From assembly GCA_000827265.1 (NCBI GenBank), contig KN834823.1, positions 132,063 to 196,062 of the forward strand: DNA of 64,000 bases, in the 5' to 3' direction. How positions within the stretch are numbered: the stretch's first letter is position 1; each line of letters begins with the position of its first letter. The translations under genes and the position numbers were made by a program. This DNA comes from Collybiopsis luxurians FD-317 M1 (taxonomy: Eukaryota; Basidiomycota; Agaricomycetes; Agaricales; Omphalotaceae). The notes under the pieces are model-generated. The model was not told the origin of the DNA. It saw only the letters and a list, made by a program, of their open reading frames with translations, and made no database searches. Shown piece after piece: positions 37,111-48,393 of the stretch.

Positions 37111-40003
37111 ACTACATGATTCTTTTGTGTATACTACTGATCTGTTCTATTTTACTGCATGGCATGGTTTACCAGGCTGGAGCATAAGTTTAGCTATGAC
37201 TTTTATGTTTGATGACGTCGCGGTATCCCACATGTTGGCCTTGGGCACCAGAAGACAAGTGTCCAGAAAGATATGATAGTGTTAACCAACAACGCGATTC
37301 ATCATTTCACAACCCCTCTCTGTAATAGATGCAGTTATGACGAGACGGTTGATCGTGATATTCCTTCGGTGCTGGAGTCATTTTTCATTTCATTTCATTT
37401 TTCTTGGGCTTCTTAGAACAGGCCCCAACGCATGGTCAATTAGGATCGGACGCAAACAGAGAACTTTTGGAGAGTTAAGCCCAAGAAGCGTGTGCTGCTG
37501 TAAACTAACGAGTAGATCTGATTTTTGATTCGTTACAAATCCATTCCGAAGCTGAAATCCGTAATTTACTAAACACAGGATGTTGTAATCGAAGTTTCAA
37601 AACGTCGTTTGTTCCCCATGCACTGCTGCAAGCCCCATACCGTCTAGCCGATACTCACGCAGAACTACAAAGTTGGAGCTCACCATTTTAGGAAAATTCA
37701 AGGATCTTTTTCCTGACTCTTACTACAGAACAAATCTGCACCAAAACTGAAGCCGATCGCACCGCGTAGACGTATGGAGGATATATGACAACCTTTGAAC
37801 GTTAGTGGAATCTCAATCATTTTATCATGATAATAGTACATGTGTGGTAGTAAGTATGTCCTCGGTGGGATGACTGGGTGTACCGCGAACAACGTCAAGC
37901 AGGTTAACAGGTTGCCGAAGAAGAAAGAAAGAAAAGTCAAGCTTTTCACATTCTGATATCCTGGTGAGTCTAGAGAGACAGCTACATTCAGAGATTCAAT
38001 ATGTAGAGGCATTCAATGACAGATGCTGGAGTTTTCGGTCAAGGTGTGTAAGAAACTGCCTATAGCAATGTGTGGACAGTACTACGAGATAATCGGACAA
38101 GATGTATTTGGTAGTTATATGCTATTTCTACAATTCACTATCAGTATAGGACGATCCCGCATGGTGGATCAAGTTGTATTTGGCAGGTATAGAAGACTTG
38201 GTAGATCAAATCCAACTTGACGCCTTCGGACGCGAATGCAGTTGTATAGCCGACCTTTTCAATTTGGAATCTCCAACTCTCCATACGTTCGCTATAAAAT
38301 CTAATCTACACCGGCATTAATCATATAATACATGTTTACTATGACCAGCACTCGGGTTGTATCACGTATGTCGACTAACTTAGCAGACGGCACCGATTAA
38401 GTTGAAAACAATGGAAAGAACATTTGCTTCCATCCGACAAGTCAAAGAAATAGTGGTGGATGGTGCCGCGGCGATAACCGCTTTCCTATCTTTCGACCCT
38501 GAATTCCAAGTAAAGCCGAATGACTTGTTGCCGCTCCGTTGTGGAGGGTACTTTCACGAGAGGCAAGTCCGACTCCGACAAGAGTCGGCGGTCCTCCTTG
38601 ACGGACTCTGGGAGCTTCAGGTCATCTTAGGAAATCCTGCTGCTACAAGCTGTGGTAGTTGATGCGAAGGAAACGGCTGATTTTGAAACGACTAGCAAAT
38701 CAGATGCCTCATTCTGTAGAAGTAGCTATCCAATCATGTATTATCAGGCGGAGGAGGGAACGAAAGGGTGATATTATGAGCCTGACGTCGTTGAGAAGTC
38801 CACCGCGAACAGGGGTATCGTCGCCGGCGAAACTGAGGTTGGACAAAATGACCTCTGTTCAGGCTGAAAATCAGTTCGCTATTCACCGTTGAATACACAG
38901 GGTCGTTCTGGTCAACTTTAAGCCTGGAGAGAGTACATGTCAGGGAATCAGCCTGTATAGGCGCTCCAAGTCTTGGAGTACAGGGTTTGAAGGGCGAGCA
39001 GCACCAATGATGCGCGTTAGCTGCGGTAGCGAGCAAGCGAGATACGGCGTTGATGATGATGCATTCCTGAGAGGCTAGGCCGTTTCGCGACCTTAAGTTA
39101 CATACGCCGAACGAAGGACCTGCCAAGAGTTCTAATAATGGGAGAAAGCGTTGGTGAACGGAAGCAGTAGTTGGCGAGGTACATCTCGACCTGGGCGACT
39201 ACTTAGTAACAGGTATTGTCACACTTAGCGGAAAAGCATTCTAAATGCCAAAAAGAGTTATGAAAGACAGAATGTGAGGGAGGACATGCTTCCAAGGGTA
39301 GAGAAGGAAGCTGAAGGAACGATGAGAAAGTCAGAAAAAAAATGGAAATCAATCAATCAACAAATTAGCGAGAACCTCTTCGTGCTAACCGAAGGTATGT
39401 CCGCTTGGCAGTACTACGAAAGGAGTAAACATGAAGAGTATGTCTTAGGGTCAGAGAGCACCCAGTCATTGGCGTCTTTTTAGGTCCAAAGGTACGGAAA
39501 GCAAAGGTAACTCGAAAGTACCGTGTTTGGGTCTGGGTATGGCGCAGTCGGACTTAGTCGGATCGGAACTGCAGGTTGATGGCGTGGGGACGTCATGTGC
39601 ATTGCACTGCATCTAAAACCGCGACCACTTGGAATTTCGCCACTACAACGGGTTAGAACTTAGCGAGCTCTACAAGATATCATCTCACGGTAGCTACATC
39701 CACGTCCATCGCTTGATGCAGCCTTCCAAAAGCATATCTATATCTCGCTGGATGAGCTGCGATTTGAAGGAGCATCTATACGCCTATATTGACGCGAGTG
39801 TACAAACTAATGCAACATACATGCTTGTCGAAATAAAAAAAAAGAATGCTAGTACATATGTAATCGCGAAGAGTGCCAGAGCCCTCACGACGTATATACA
39901 TAAAAAGAGGATGCACATGCTATGGTACAAGTCGTGTAGATGGGAGGCGAGACATGAAGGTATGAATGACGGCGAAAGGAAAGAAGAAAAGAAAGAAGAA
40001 GTT

Positions 40004-41005
40004 CTATGCGATGACACATCCAGATGCCCAAGAAGATGACGAACCCCTAGATGAGGTGTCTCTTTGCTTGATGCTGAACGTACTCATCGCATAGCCGAAG
40101 AGGGTATGAGGAACGACCTCCTCGTTTCGCCTCCTCAGCTCCCTCTCAGCCCTTTCCCTGGCATCCCTCTCGTCGTTAACCCTCCGCTCTACCTCCTCAA
40201 GCGCAGCCTTCCTCGACTCTGCTTCATGCCTGGCCAGTTCCAAAGACTCCCTTGACACCTCCTCCGACTCTTGTTTCTCTCTGGCCAATTGATCAGCCGC
40301 CGTTCGGTATTGGTCCACAAGCTGAAGAGCTTGACCGAGCGCCTGCTTGTTCGTTTCCGCCTCCACGAGTGCCGCACGTCTAGTCTCCTCGGCCTCACCG
40401 AGCTCTTCCGCAAGTTTCACCAATTGATCCTTCATCTCGTCCGCAACCCTTTCTGCCTCCTTCAGTTCCTCCTCAAGTTTCTCCCTTTCCAATCGGCCTT
40501 GCTCCCCTTCAGTCTCCGCCTTGCTGGCTCTTTCCTCAGCCTCGACCAGAGCCTTCTTCGTATCCTCCAAATCCTTGAGCAAGGTATCCCTCTCCGTCCT
40601 TAGCCCTTCAGAAACCTCACGCTCCTTCGCGAGGACTTGCACGCTATCCTGCAACTGGCGCTCTGCATCCGCTTTACCCTTCTCGGCATACTTGCAGTCC
40701 TCTACGGCCTTTTCCAAGTCGGCTTGGAGCTTGGCTCGTTCGGCGAGGACGTCGTCGAGTTTGGGTTTGGAGGATTTGGTAGAGCCGAAGAAGGAGGAAG
40801 TGGTGGATGAGGTAGTATTTGTGTTGGAGGTGGTGTTGGGAGTGGACGGTGCTGCGGGTGTGGATGTGGAAGGGATAGAAGTCGTCGATGCGGATGATGG
40901 GGAGGTGTAACTGTCTTTGGTAAATGTACGACGGGAACGTGTACGATCAAGGAGACCGGTCATTGTACGAGCAATACCGGGTGTGATACCTCCGTTTGAA
41001 CTCAT
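40004..41005 (-). CDS. Coiled-coil protein with C-terminal CaaX box (CVIA)
   Basis: Single-exon gene, 333 aa. Residues about 1-80 are Ser/Thr/Pro-rich and probably disordered. Residues about 85-300 form a long heptad-rich coiled coil made of Glu, Lys, Ala, Leu and Arg. The protein ends SSWASGCVIA, so the last four residues form a CaaX box. Ala at the last position is preferred by farnesyltransferase, and CVIA is the same box as in yeast a-factor. Farnesylation and membrane attachment through the C-terminus are therefore expected. No enzymatic domain is visible. The start is the first ATG of the frame. A scaffold or tether role is inference. Shadow frames on the opposite strand arise from the biased codon composition. 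Confidence 0.82.
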   Translation of the reverse strand: MSSNGGITPGIARTMTGLLDRTRSRRTFTKDSYTSPSSASTTSIPSTSTPAAPSTPNTTSNTNTTSSTTSSFFGSTKSSKPKLDDVLAERAKLQADLEKAVEDCKYAEKGKADAERQLQDSVQVLAKEREVSEGLRTERDTLLKDLEDTKKALVEAEERASKAETEGEQGRLEREKLEEELKEAERVADEMKDQLVKLAEELGEAEETRRAALVEAETNKQALGQALQLVDQYRTAADQLAREKQESEEVSRESLELARHEAESRKAALEEVERRVNDERDARERAERELRRRNEEVVPHTLFGYAMSTFSIKQRDTSSRGSSSSWASGCVIA

Positions 41006-42696
41006 GATGATGGTGTTGCTGGTCTAAAAAGGACGTTTGTATACACGCGCGAGCGTTGTATCTAGCAGGTGCAATTCAAACAAGGTCAGCTATCGCAACA
41101 AAGAGAAGGGGAGGAAATCGGACGTACGAGAATGAGATTCAGGAAATACAAAGGATACGAGATTGAACGAAACAAAAATCAAGGAAACGCTGCGCCGCAA
41201 AAAGAGAAGAAAAAACCCAAGTCAAGAGTGAATAAGGTGGACTCGGGGAAGGAGGAGGTAGAAGAGACGGCGAAGGAAAGTAGGTAACGCTTCAACGCCA
41301 GTTCCGATCGTTTTATGAATGAAATCCCAGTCTCTTTGAACATGCCTCCGAACATGCATTGTGCACGATGCGATCGATAAAGAACAAAATTCCAGTGCAA
41401 AATGTGTACACAACTCACACGCGTCATCTTTGAAAACGAGAAGTACCTTTCATGATACACGTGTTGACGGAGGATGTTGAATTTACATATTTTTTTCGCT
41501 TACTATTTATGAAAAACATGCTGAAGGGGCGTGGTTTACTTATGGGAAGGAGAACCTGGGTTCGACTGTCAACTTGTCGTGTGCCCGTCCAAAGAGTATA
41601 CTTGGGTACTTAAGCGGTGCTGGACTTGAACCCCTCAGTGACAACTTTTCCAACGGTGATTTCTTTGATAGCACTGCCCGAGAAGAAAGCTCAAGGCAAA
41701 CATGCCTCCCCATGCCAAAAGCTCCATACTTACTTACTTACTTACGGATGTCACCGGCGTGTGCTCGTGTTCTGATTCGTGTTCGTATATCGTGTATCGT
41801 GTATCGTATTCGTTGTTCTCTTCCGATTCAGAGGGATCAGGAATGCGATGTAGACTCGGAAGGAAGACCGCAAAGTACTATAGTACTGGCAGTGATATTT
41901 CGATCCGGACAGTTTAATGATCAATGTTTCGAAGGAAAAAAAAGAACAGAGGGTGAGAAAAGAAGAAATACCTGGTCGATCTTATCGCAGTGTAGGATTC
42001 GAAGAAAGGATTCATTCGTACACGCATGTGTAGAATGCAAAACGCGCCAGAGGTCTAGTGCACTAGTACCATTTGGATATCGGATACATACACTCGATTG
42101 ATGTTCGATTCACGACGGATTGTCGATCTCACGTTTATCGCCGCAGATTCTCATCTATGATCTATGAAAGATTCAAGGTTCTTCGGGTCGGAGCTCAGGA
42201 TAGGGTAGGATGGGAGAGGATGGGATATTAAGTTAAGGGGGGGTTCCAATTCCCGAACGATTAATTACCATACTACTCTACATTACACTGCTACAATTGT
42301 ACAATAGCACTTAGCGCTTAGCGCTTAGACCTTGGGTCTTAGAGCGGGAACTCATGGTCATCAGCAGTGACAGTTTATGGTACGATTCGATTCATATTGT
42401 ACAATGTACAAAAGTAAAATGTACAACGAAACAAACGAATGTGAAAAAAAAGGGGGGGACAACATGAGATATTGTAGTATTCAATATCCGGATGAAATGA
42501 CCGCAGAAAACGAATTAATTGATTGAATATCCTGGCCAGGATGTACGAGAACCGTTGGTATGAAACATCACCGACGACCTAGTACCAGTCCAAGCACCAC
42601 CAGAAACAGCAGTACACGACCTAGTTGTATTCCAGTTTTCCCCTGCACTCGAACCGACAAGAAAAACGTGTGCTGAAATGGTAAAACACACACGCC
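41006..42696. other. Intergenic, low-complexity
   Basis: Upstream of the CaaX gene and downstream of the CFEM gene. It contains K/E-biased and short-repeat sequence (for example cttacttacttac near 41730 and tagcgcttagcgcttag near 42311) but no recognised gene. A tRNA-like B-box match near 41625 was examined and rejected. Confidence 0.45.
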
Positions 42697-43689
42697 TCAG
42701 AAAACACCCAACAGCACCGCCATACCCCCAGCAAGGCTCAACACCGTCATCCCAACCACACCTCCCATCGCACCACCCCCATCAACACCGAACGCCCTCA
42801 TCGAACCCGACGCAGAGCTCGTACCCCCCGGCGGCGCAGTCGACACTCCATTCCCCGATGCCGTTGAATCCGTACTCGTCACAGTCGTAACTGAAGAACT
42901 CGAGCTGGTGCTGAGGGTGCTAGCCGAGGTACTGCTCAGCGGAGGCACAGCACTGCTCGTCGACACGCTCGTCGACACACTCGCCGAAGAAACGGAAGAA
43001 GAACGCCGAGAAGAAGATGGGTTGATGATCGGAATCGTGGTGGTGAAGGAGATGGGCGGGGAGGGTGTCGCTGAGAAAGTTGCTGTGATGGTCGTTTGGG
43101 AACCGCCAGGGAGAGTGGTTGTGATGGTAATCACTCCGGTACCAGATGCTTCAGAGACAGAGGTGTCGGATTTGGTTCCAGTGAAGGTTCCTAAAGCAAG
43201 CGTCAGGCGTGAGCGCAAGAACAAGGGACAGCTTCGAAAATTAAGAAAACACACCAGTGGAAGTTCCCAGGCTGGAGGAGGAGGTTGCAACTAGGGTAGC
43301 GCAAAATTCAAATATTTAATAACGATTCTGATAAAAAAAGTAAAATAAAATGACGCACGGTTACAGAAACTGCCCAAAGCCGTACTAGCTGTAGCCTGGT
43401 CTTCAGGTGAACAGGTCTGCCCCGAACATTGCAGCACGCTGGAGATGAACGAAGAAGAAGGGCATAAACAGGACGAATCATCTCTGTGAAGAACCTTCGT
43501 CAGTTAATGATCAGTTTCTTGACGAAAAGAAACTCACGTCGAGCACCCAAGAGCGTTGGCCGAGCTTTGAAGACATCCTTGCGCACAGTTTGGTACATTC
43601 GAAGCTTGGGCTTCCACTACCCGGACTATAGCCAGAGAGAGTAATGTCCCGAGTAGAACAGCCGACGGTTTTGAAGAGAGAGAAAACAT
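42697..43689 (-). CDS. CFEM-domain GPI-anchored cell-surface protein
   Basis: Exons 43538-43689, 43359-43483, 43255-43290 and 42697-43190 (minus strand) join in phase to 268 aa. A signal peptide (MFSLSSKPSAVLLGTLLSLA) is followed by a CFEM domain with eight cysteines in the order C-x3-C ... C ... CLC ... C ... C ... C (about residues 35-90). A long Ser/Thr-rich stretch, likely O-glycosylated, and a C-terminal hydrophobic tail (GGMAVLLGVF) after small residues suggest GPI attachment. CFEM proteins act at the fungal wall and plasma membrane in haem or iron uptake, adhesion and host interaction; which applies here is unknown. All splice sites are GT-AG. Confidence 0.88.
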
Positions 43690-44809
43690 CCTAGGCGGTA
43701 TAATTTTGACGTTGGCGAAACAGGTTGCACCTTTAACAAATAATCACAATGACTTGGCACGAATCTCAATCTGATAATCACTGTTCTGGTCCGTCAAATG
43801 AGACTTTCCAACTTCCCAACCAATGATGAAGCGGCATACCTGTGTATCTTGAAACAGACACACCGAATGGTACCCCACCTCAGGCGAACAGAAGCTCACA
43901 AGGCGACTGAGAAAAAATATGGTGATCAGCAGCACGACGAGCAAACGACGGGACGCAAGTCAGAACGAGCGACAGCTGCAACTGATTTAAATATAGACCC
44001 CCCAGCTGGCAGCCATATGATTCCGTAAAGTCAAACCATCTGTCCTCGTCCCGTGCCCAATTGTTGGTTGCTGCCATCTGCCCACGGCGGTCCCAAGACG
44101 CCTGCTGAATAGGCTCCGATGATTATCCACTTGCTTCAGTTCCGAATACGCCTTCTTCTAGTGTATATTGTCCCGGAAAGTGTAGCTAGTACGACTAGCT
44201 GTTCTTCGATTCTGAACGTCCTGTGACTGGGAGCTTGGCTCCGGTAGGGTATTTGAACGACAGGTAGAAGCATGTGCGTTGCTTGGAATGGATCTTGGAC
44301 GGGATTTACGTTCGGAGTCTTTGAAAAGATGTGGGAAGAACAAGGGTATATGAAAGGGGAATTCAATGACCTTGTACGCAGGAATTAAGAGAAGAGACCT
44401 GAATTATCAGTAGCATCGACGTACCGACTTGATAAATGCCGCCAATTACCCAATTTTTACTTGCGTTGCTTTAAAGTGTCCGATGATGATTGCCTTTTCG
44501 ACATCCGGAAAGGAATTCTGAGTTACTTTCGGCTTGAAGGAGAGCAGTTTGATCAAGAAAAAAATTGAATTCAGACGCAGGACACCAGATGGAGGAACCG
44601 GTGCAAGTTCAAGTTTTGCCTGCACGAGGCACGTTGAGTCAACCAAAAGCGTGACTGGCACATGACTTAATTTCACACGTCGCGTCGCGTCGCGCTCAAG
44701 GTCAGCTAGAAATTTCATAGAACAGATATCTTGAGCAATTTACACAAGTACCCAGGTACGTGTACAAAGACAACGAAAAGAATTTTACCCTATACTCCGA
44801 CCCCGGCTT
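43690..44809. other. Intergenic with short unrecognised frames
   Basis: Minus-strand frames at 43744-43944 (hydrophobic start MLVVLLITIFFL) and 44446-44718 (MKFLADLERDATRR) have no recognisable family. A cgtcgcgtcgcgtcgcgc microrepeat lies near 44677-44696. A small secreted peptide at the first cannot be excluded. Confidence 0.4.
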
Positions 44810-45505
44810 TTAATTACTAAGCGAAGCCAAACTCCATCCACTTCCAGTATATACCGCCTCACTAATAGTATTAGGCGGCCCCGCACTCACGAACCCAACT
44901 CTTATGGCAGTCGAATCCGCCAACGCATACAGCATTTGGTTTCCAGGCTCACCAACGAACCCTTTGCTCGTCACGCATGTTGTACGATCCGGACCTCCTT
45001 GTATACCCAGCTCATCATCATAGTAGTACTGGCTGAGGACGTTGTCCGGAGAGAAGAAGAACGTATGTACCTAAACACCAGAAAAGTACGGAAAATGGAG
45101 CAAGAATGATCAGAATCTCTGCCGAGCTTTTATGAACGAACACACCTGGATGTACACCGCGCGGTTCGTTACGAGTGTCACAGCGACTGGACTGTTGTGT
45201 CTGACCTCTGCAGAAGGGACCGGCTGGCCCGATGTTATGAACCGTCCTACAGTGAACGCGTTGTTAACGACAAGCTCGATGATGGACCCGTTATTGGTGT
45301 CATAGTAGTAAAGACGCGTGTCGCCACTGGAAAGCATAACACCACCCATGTTGGTACCAGAAATGGAGACGACGGTATCTGCTGTCAGATTGCTCGCGAA
45401 TGCTCCCTTCAGCGGTAAAAGGGAGACAATGCAGAGAGGCAGGATCTAGGGATCCATATTATGGGGATGTTAAGGGGAATAAGTGAAGAGCTTGGAGAAG
45501 AACAT
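44810..45505 (-). pseudogene. Lectin-like secreted protein, copy 1, with lost signal-peptide intron donor
   Basis: Paralogue of the genes at 49365-50130, 51450-52443 and 59342-60105. Exon 1 starts MFFSKLFT, but the sequence that holds the GT donor in all other copies is deleted. No GT remains between the start codon and the acceptor at about 45449, and the unspliced frame stops after MFFSKLFTYSP. The rest is well preserved: TRLYYYDTNNGSIIEL in exon 2, VHTFFFSPDNVLS and VGFVSAGPPNTISEA in exon 3, ending at 44810. Without the first junction the product cannot have its signal peptide. A downstream ATG could give a shorter cytosolic form. The TATA box is intact at 45551-45557. Confidence 0.72.
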
Positions 45506-45550
45506 CTTGGGAGCTATCTGAGGTGCAGTACGTAGCTTTTGGCTCGTCTC

Positions 45551-45557
45551 TTTTATA
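45551..45557 (-). promoter_or_regulatory. TATA box, lectin copy 1
   Basis: Minus-strand TATAAAA inside TTATAAAAGAG, about 46-52 bp upstream of the start codon. The same box occurs in every member of the array, at 46857-46863, 50187-50193, 52494-52500 and 60162-60168. Confidence 0.6.
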
Positions 45558-46639
45558 AGCATTTAGACACACCATCCTGAACTAGAGCTTTACGCCCATA
45601 AAGAGCTAGAGAGAAAAATAAACAAATATCGAAACCCAAGCGCCTTCCGCCGTGCACGGAAAATGAATGCGATATCACATCTCTCCATCTCATCCTCGAT
45701 CATCAAAGAGCTGTAAAAATTGGATACCTATTAAATTGCAGGAGACATTCAACCTGACAGAAAGAATGGATCGTAACATAGTTGAGCCTCTTCTTTCTAG
45801 CTTTGAATGGGGAAGGACACTCCGACGTTGGAAAGCAAAGAAACGATCATGAACAGACAAGGCGGTCGATACATCGGATAAGTTGTCTCGATCTCCACTG
45901 CCTAGAGATTCATACACACTGGGCAGACATACACAGAAGCTCGAGAACACACCCTCAGAGTTCCAGGACGAGGGGAGTCACAAGGGGGCGCGACTGCGAC
46001 TGGTATACAACGAACAAAGAAATTAAACGATAACAACGGTATTTAGGATCTACAGTATATACGTTCCAAGTTTGGGTGAGCGTAAAGTAAGGACGACAGA
46101 ACTTTGAATACAAAAAATATACATCTTTTGCGCACCTTTAACTGACAGAAGAAATAGACCACACCAATTCCAAGTCCTTTTCCCTTCCAATGGCGAATAA
46201 CTGAGACCGCGCTTAAGTTTCAACAAAGGCCCTGCTCATTCGACTCAGATGACGGCTAGTGTTAACGGCTCGATGGTTATGCTAAGCAGATATGATGAGA
46301 AGGAGTTCAGATATGAATGCCGAGAAGCTGAGGAAGTACTTGTTCGGGCTTACCAGCGGCAGTGTTCAACATCCTTGAATGAGATCAGCGAAATAAAAGG
46401 GAAAAAATTGGAGAACCTATGGTTATAAAGTAAAAATAAGTTCGATCCATCGATTAAAGCTTACTAGTGCAAAGGAAGAATCAAAAAATATCTTACTTAT
46501 TGGGAAGATTATCCGAAGATAGAAGTGGACTTGTTCTTTGGATCGAATTACCGGAAAGCATGACTTGCATATGCTCATATTTGACACTAGCCACCTCGCT
46601 GAGAAACTTTAATTAAAGCAAAAATTAACGGTCCTCGAA

Positions 46640-46799
46640 CATGTTGGTACTAGAAATAGGGGCCACCGCTCGCGAATGCTCCCTTTAATGGCATAAGGGA
46701 AGCAATACAGAGAGGCAGAATCTGAAGGATGCATGTCAGGAGTTGATAGGCAATAGGAATATAAAGAACACAGACTGTGAAGAGCTTGGAGAAGAACAT
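46640..46799 (-). pseudogene. 5' fragment of a lectin-like gene
   Basis: Retains the start codon (46799), the signal-peptide exon, the first intron and the first part of exon 2 (about to the SISGTNM region). It is then joined directly to sequence that in other copies lies beyond the 3' end of the gene (the AATTAACGGTCC motif). A deletion therefore removed most of exon 2 and all of exon 3. The TATA box at 46857-46863 is kept. Confidence 0.82.
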
Positions 46800-48393
46800 C
46801 TTGGGAGTAATGTGCACTTAAGTTGGGGTGCAGTACATGGCTTTTGGGAGATCTCTTTTATAAATGTTCAGACCTCACACACACATACACGCACAGGCAC
46901 ACACCATCTTGAACTAGAGCTTCGCGCTGATGCAGAGAGAAAAAATGCACAACCAAAGCTCAAGCGCCTTCCGCCATGCACGGAAAATCAACGCAGTATC
47001 ACATCTCTCCATCTCTCTCTTGATCTTCTTGAGCCTCTAAACATCGGACACCTATTAAATTGCAGGAGACATCCAACAATGGGTCGTAACACAGTTGGAC
47101 CTCTAAGAGTCCTTCTAGCCTTAAATAGTGAAGAACGCTCGGACGCTCTTATACATCTTTTTTGGGCGTTATTGGCAAGAAGTATCAAAACAGTCATCGA
47201 ATTGTACCTATTACCGAACAGCCGAGTCGAACACCTTTCGCCTGGCAGAAGGAATGCATAACAACAATAGGCAAATGTTTTTTTTTTCTTCCATTAAACA
47301 GTCACTAATACCCTTTTCAACAATTGTACAACTTGTTCAACTCCGATGATGACTGTTTCTAAATCTTCAATAGCAAATCTACCTGGGACCATCGTTGATA
47401 TCTCAGACAGACAGCTCACTGCGATGAAATAGAAGTCAGAAGTGTATGTGAAACTGTGGAAGTATATCCAATCGCCAGTTGGAATCATCGCTGAGGCGCG
47501 AGTACTTGGACGAGTTAACGAACGTTGGAAAGGCACATGAAAACAAACAAGTGATCATGAATGGACAAGGAGGTGCTTTTGTCATCGATACATCGGTGAG
47601 GGGGGCCCGATTCCTAGGGCCTCGAGATTCATGCATTCATGCACAGCATCATCAGAGTTATGGGGCGAAGAGTTGTACAAAGGAATGTGACTGCGACTCG
47701 GACACAAAAAACAACGATGTTGCGATAAAAACGGTACAGCCCTACGTATTTATATTTCTAAGTTTTTTCGACTAACCAAAAAAAACAAGTATGAATGTCA
47801 ACTTCTGCACCTATCGGAGTTGGTGAATAGAAAAAAAAATGCATCTTTTGTTTGAACACCTTTTCTACCTGGCAGAAGGGATGGATCATAACGATACCCA
47901 AGCATTTTTCCCTTTCAAAAGAAGTAGCCCATATGTAGCCCATATGTGAGGCCTCTCTCGAGTTTCAACAAATGCCCAAGTCATCCCTCTCGGATGACGA
48001 CTGATTCTGACGGTTCATCGGTTCAAGGATTATTCCGGACAAATAACTCGCTGAGAAGAAGCTTACATGTGGATGTTGAGAAGGTGTGGAAGTATTCGGG
48101 CTTAGCAACGGAAAATCTAGAAGGGAACCGGAGCTTTGAATGCGTAGAGCGAACAAAATAGAAAATTTGAGAACCGATAATCATGAAGTTTGCAAGAATA
48201 AAGAAATAAAACTCGCAAAATATCTAATTTATTTGAAGATCATCCGAAGATGGAAGTGCTTAACGCACTCCTCTCAAACTTTGGATCGAATGATCCGAAA
48301 GCATGACTTGCACATGATCCTTTTTAATACGTCGCGTCACGACTAGCCACCTCACTGAGAAACTTTAATTAAAGCAGAACCCGGATTCTATTA

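Larger units (their letters stand above)
31943..40003. other. About 8 kb without a convincing gene
   Basis: Many short frames on both strands, none with a recognised family except a possible membrane-protein relic at 36147-37110 (listed separately). The minus frame 34962-35168 begins with a signal-peptide-like stretch (MCGRFCYLVLLAVSLGVAP) but leads nowhere I can follow. Near 33485-33610 an imperfect tandem duplication of about 45 bp is visible. I saw no transposase, RNA gene or CRISPR array. Confidence 0.45.
45506..48393. repeat. Repeated flanks of the lectin array (first part)
   Basis: Apart from the fragment at 46640-46799, this holds duplicated non-coding flanks. The motif gcgccttccgcc followed by gcacggaaaat recurs at about 45644, 46966, 50284, 52598 and 60258. 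The block at about 47855-48330 is nearly repeated at 53505-53985. The motif taattaaagcaaaaattaac marks unit ends near 46611, 48367, 51243 and 59129. Open frames inside these flanks are not conserved between copies in a way that suggests genes. Confidence 0.75.

Noticed and set aside
39958..40950. Long plus-strand open frames opposite the CaaX protein
   Set aside because: They are shadows of the Glu/Lys/Ala-rich coiled-coil codons on the minus strand and have no family match.
41536..41660. tRNA gene suggested by ggttcgac on the plus strand and a GGTTCAAGTCC B-box on the minus strand
   Set aside because: The T-stem does not pair on either strand and no A-box or acceptor stem fits.
42678..43294. 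Plus-strand open frames rich in Pro/Ser or Val/Glu
   Set aside because: Antisense to the CFEM-GPI gene, whose exons, phases and eight cysteines are clear.
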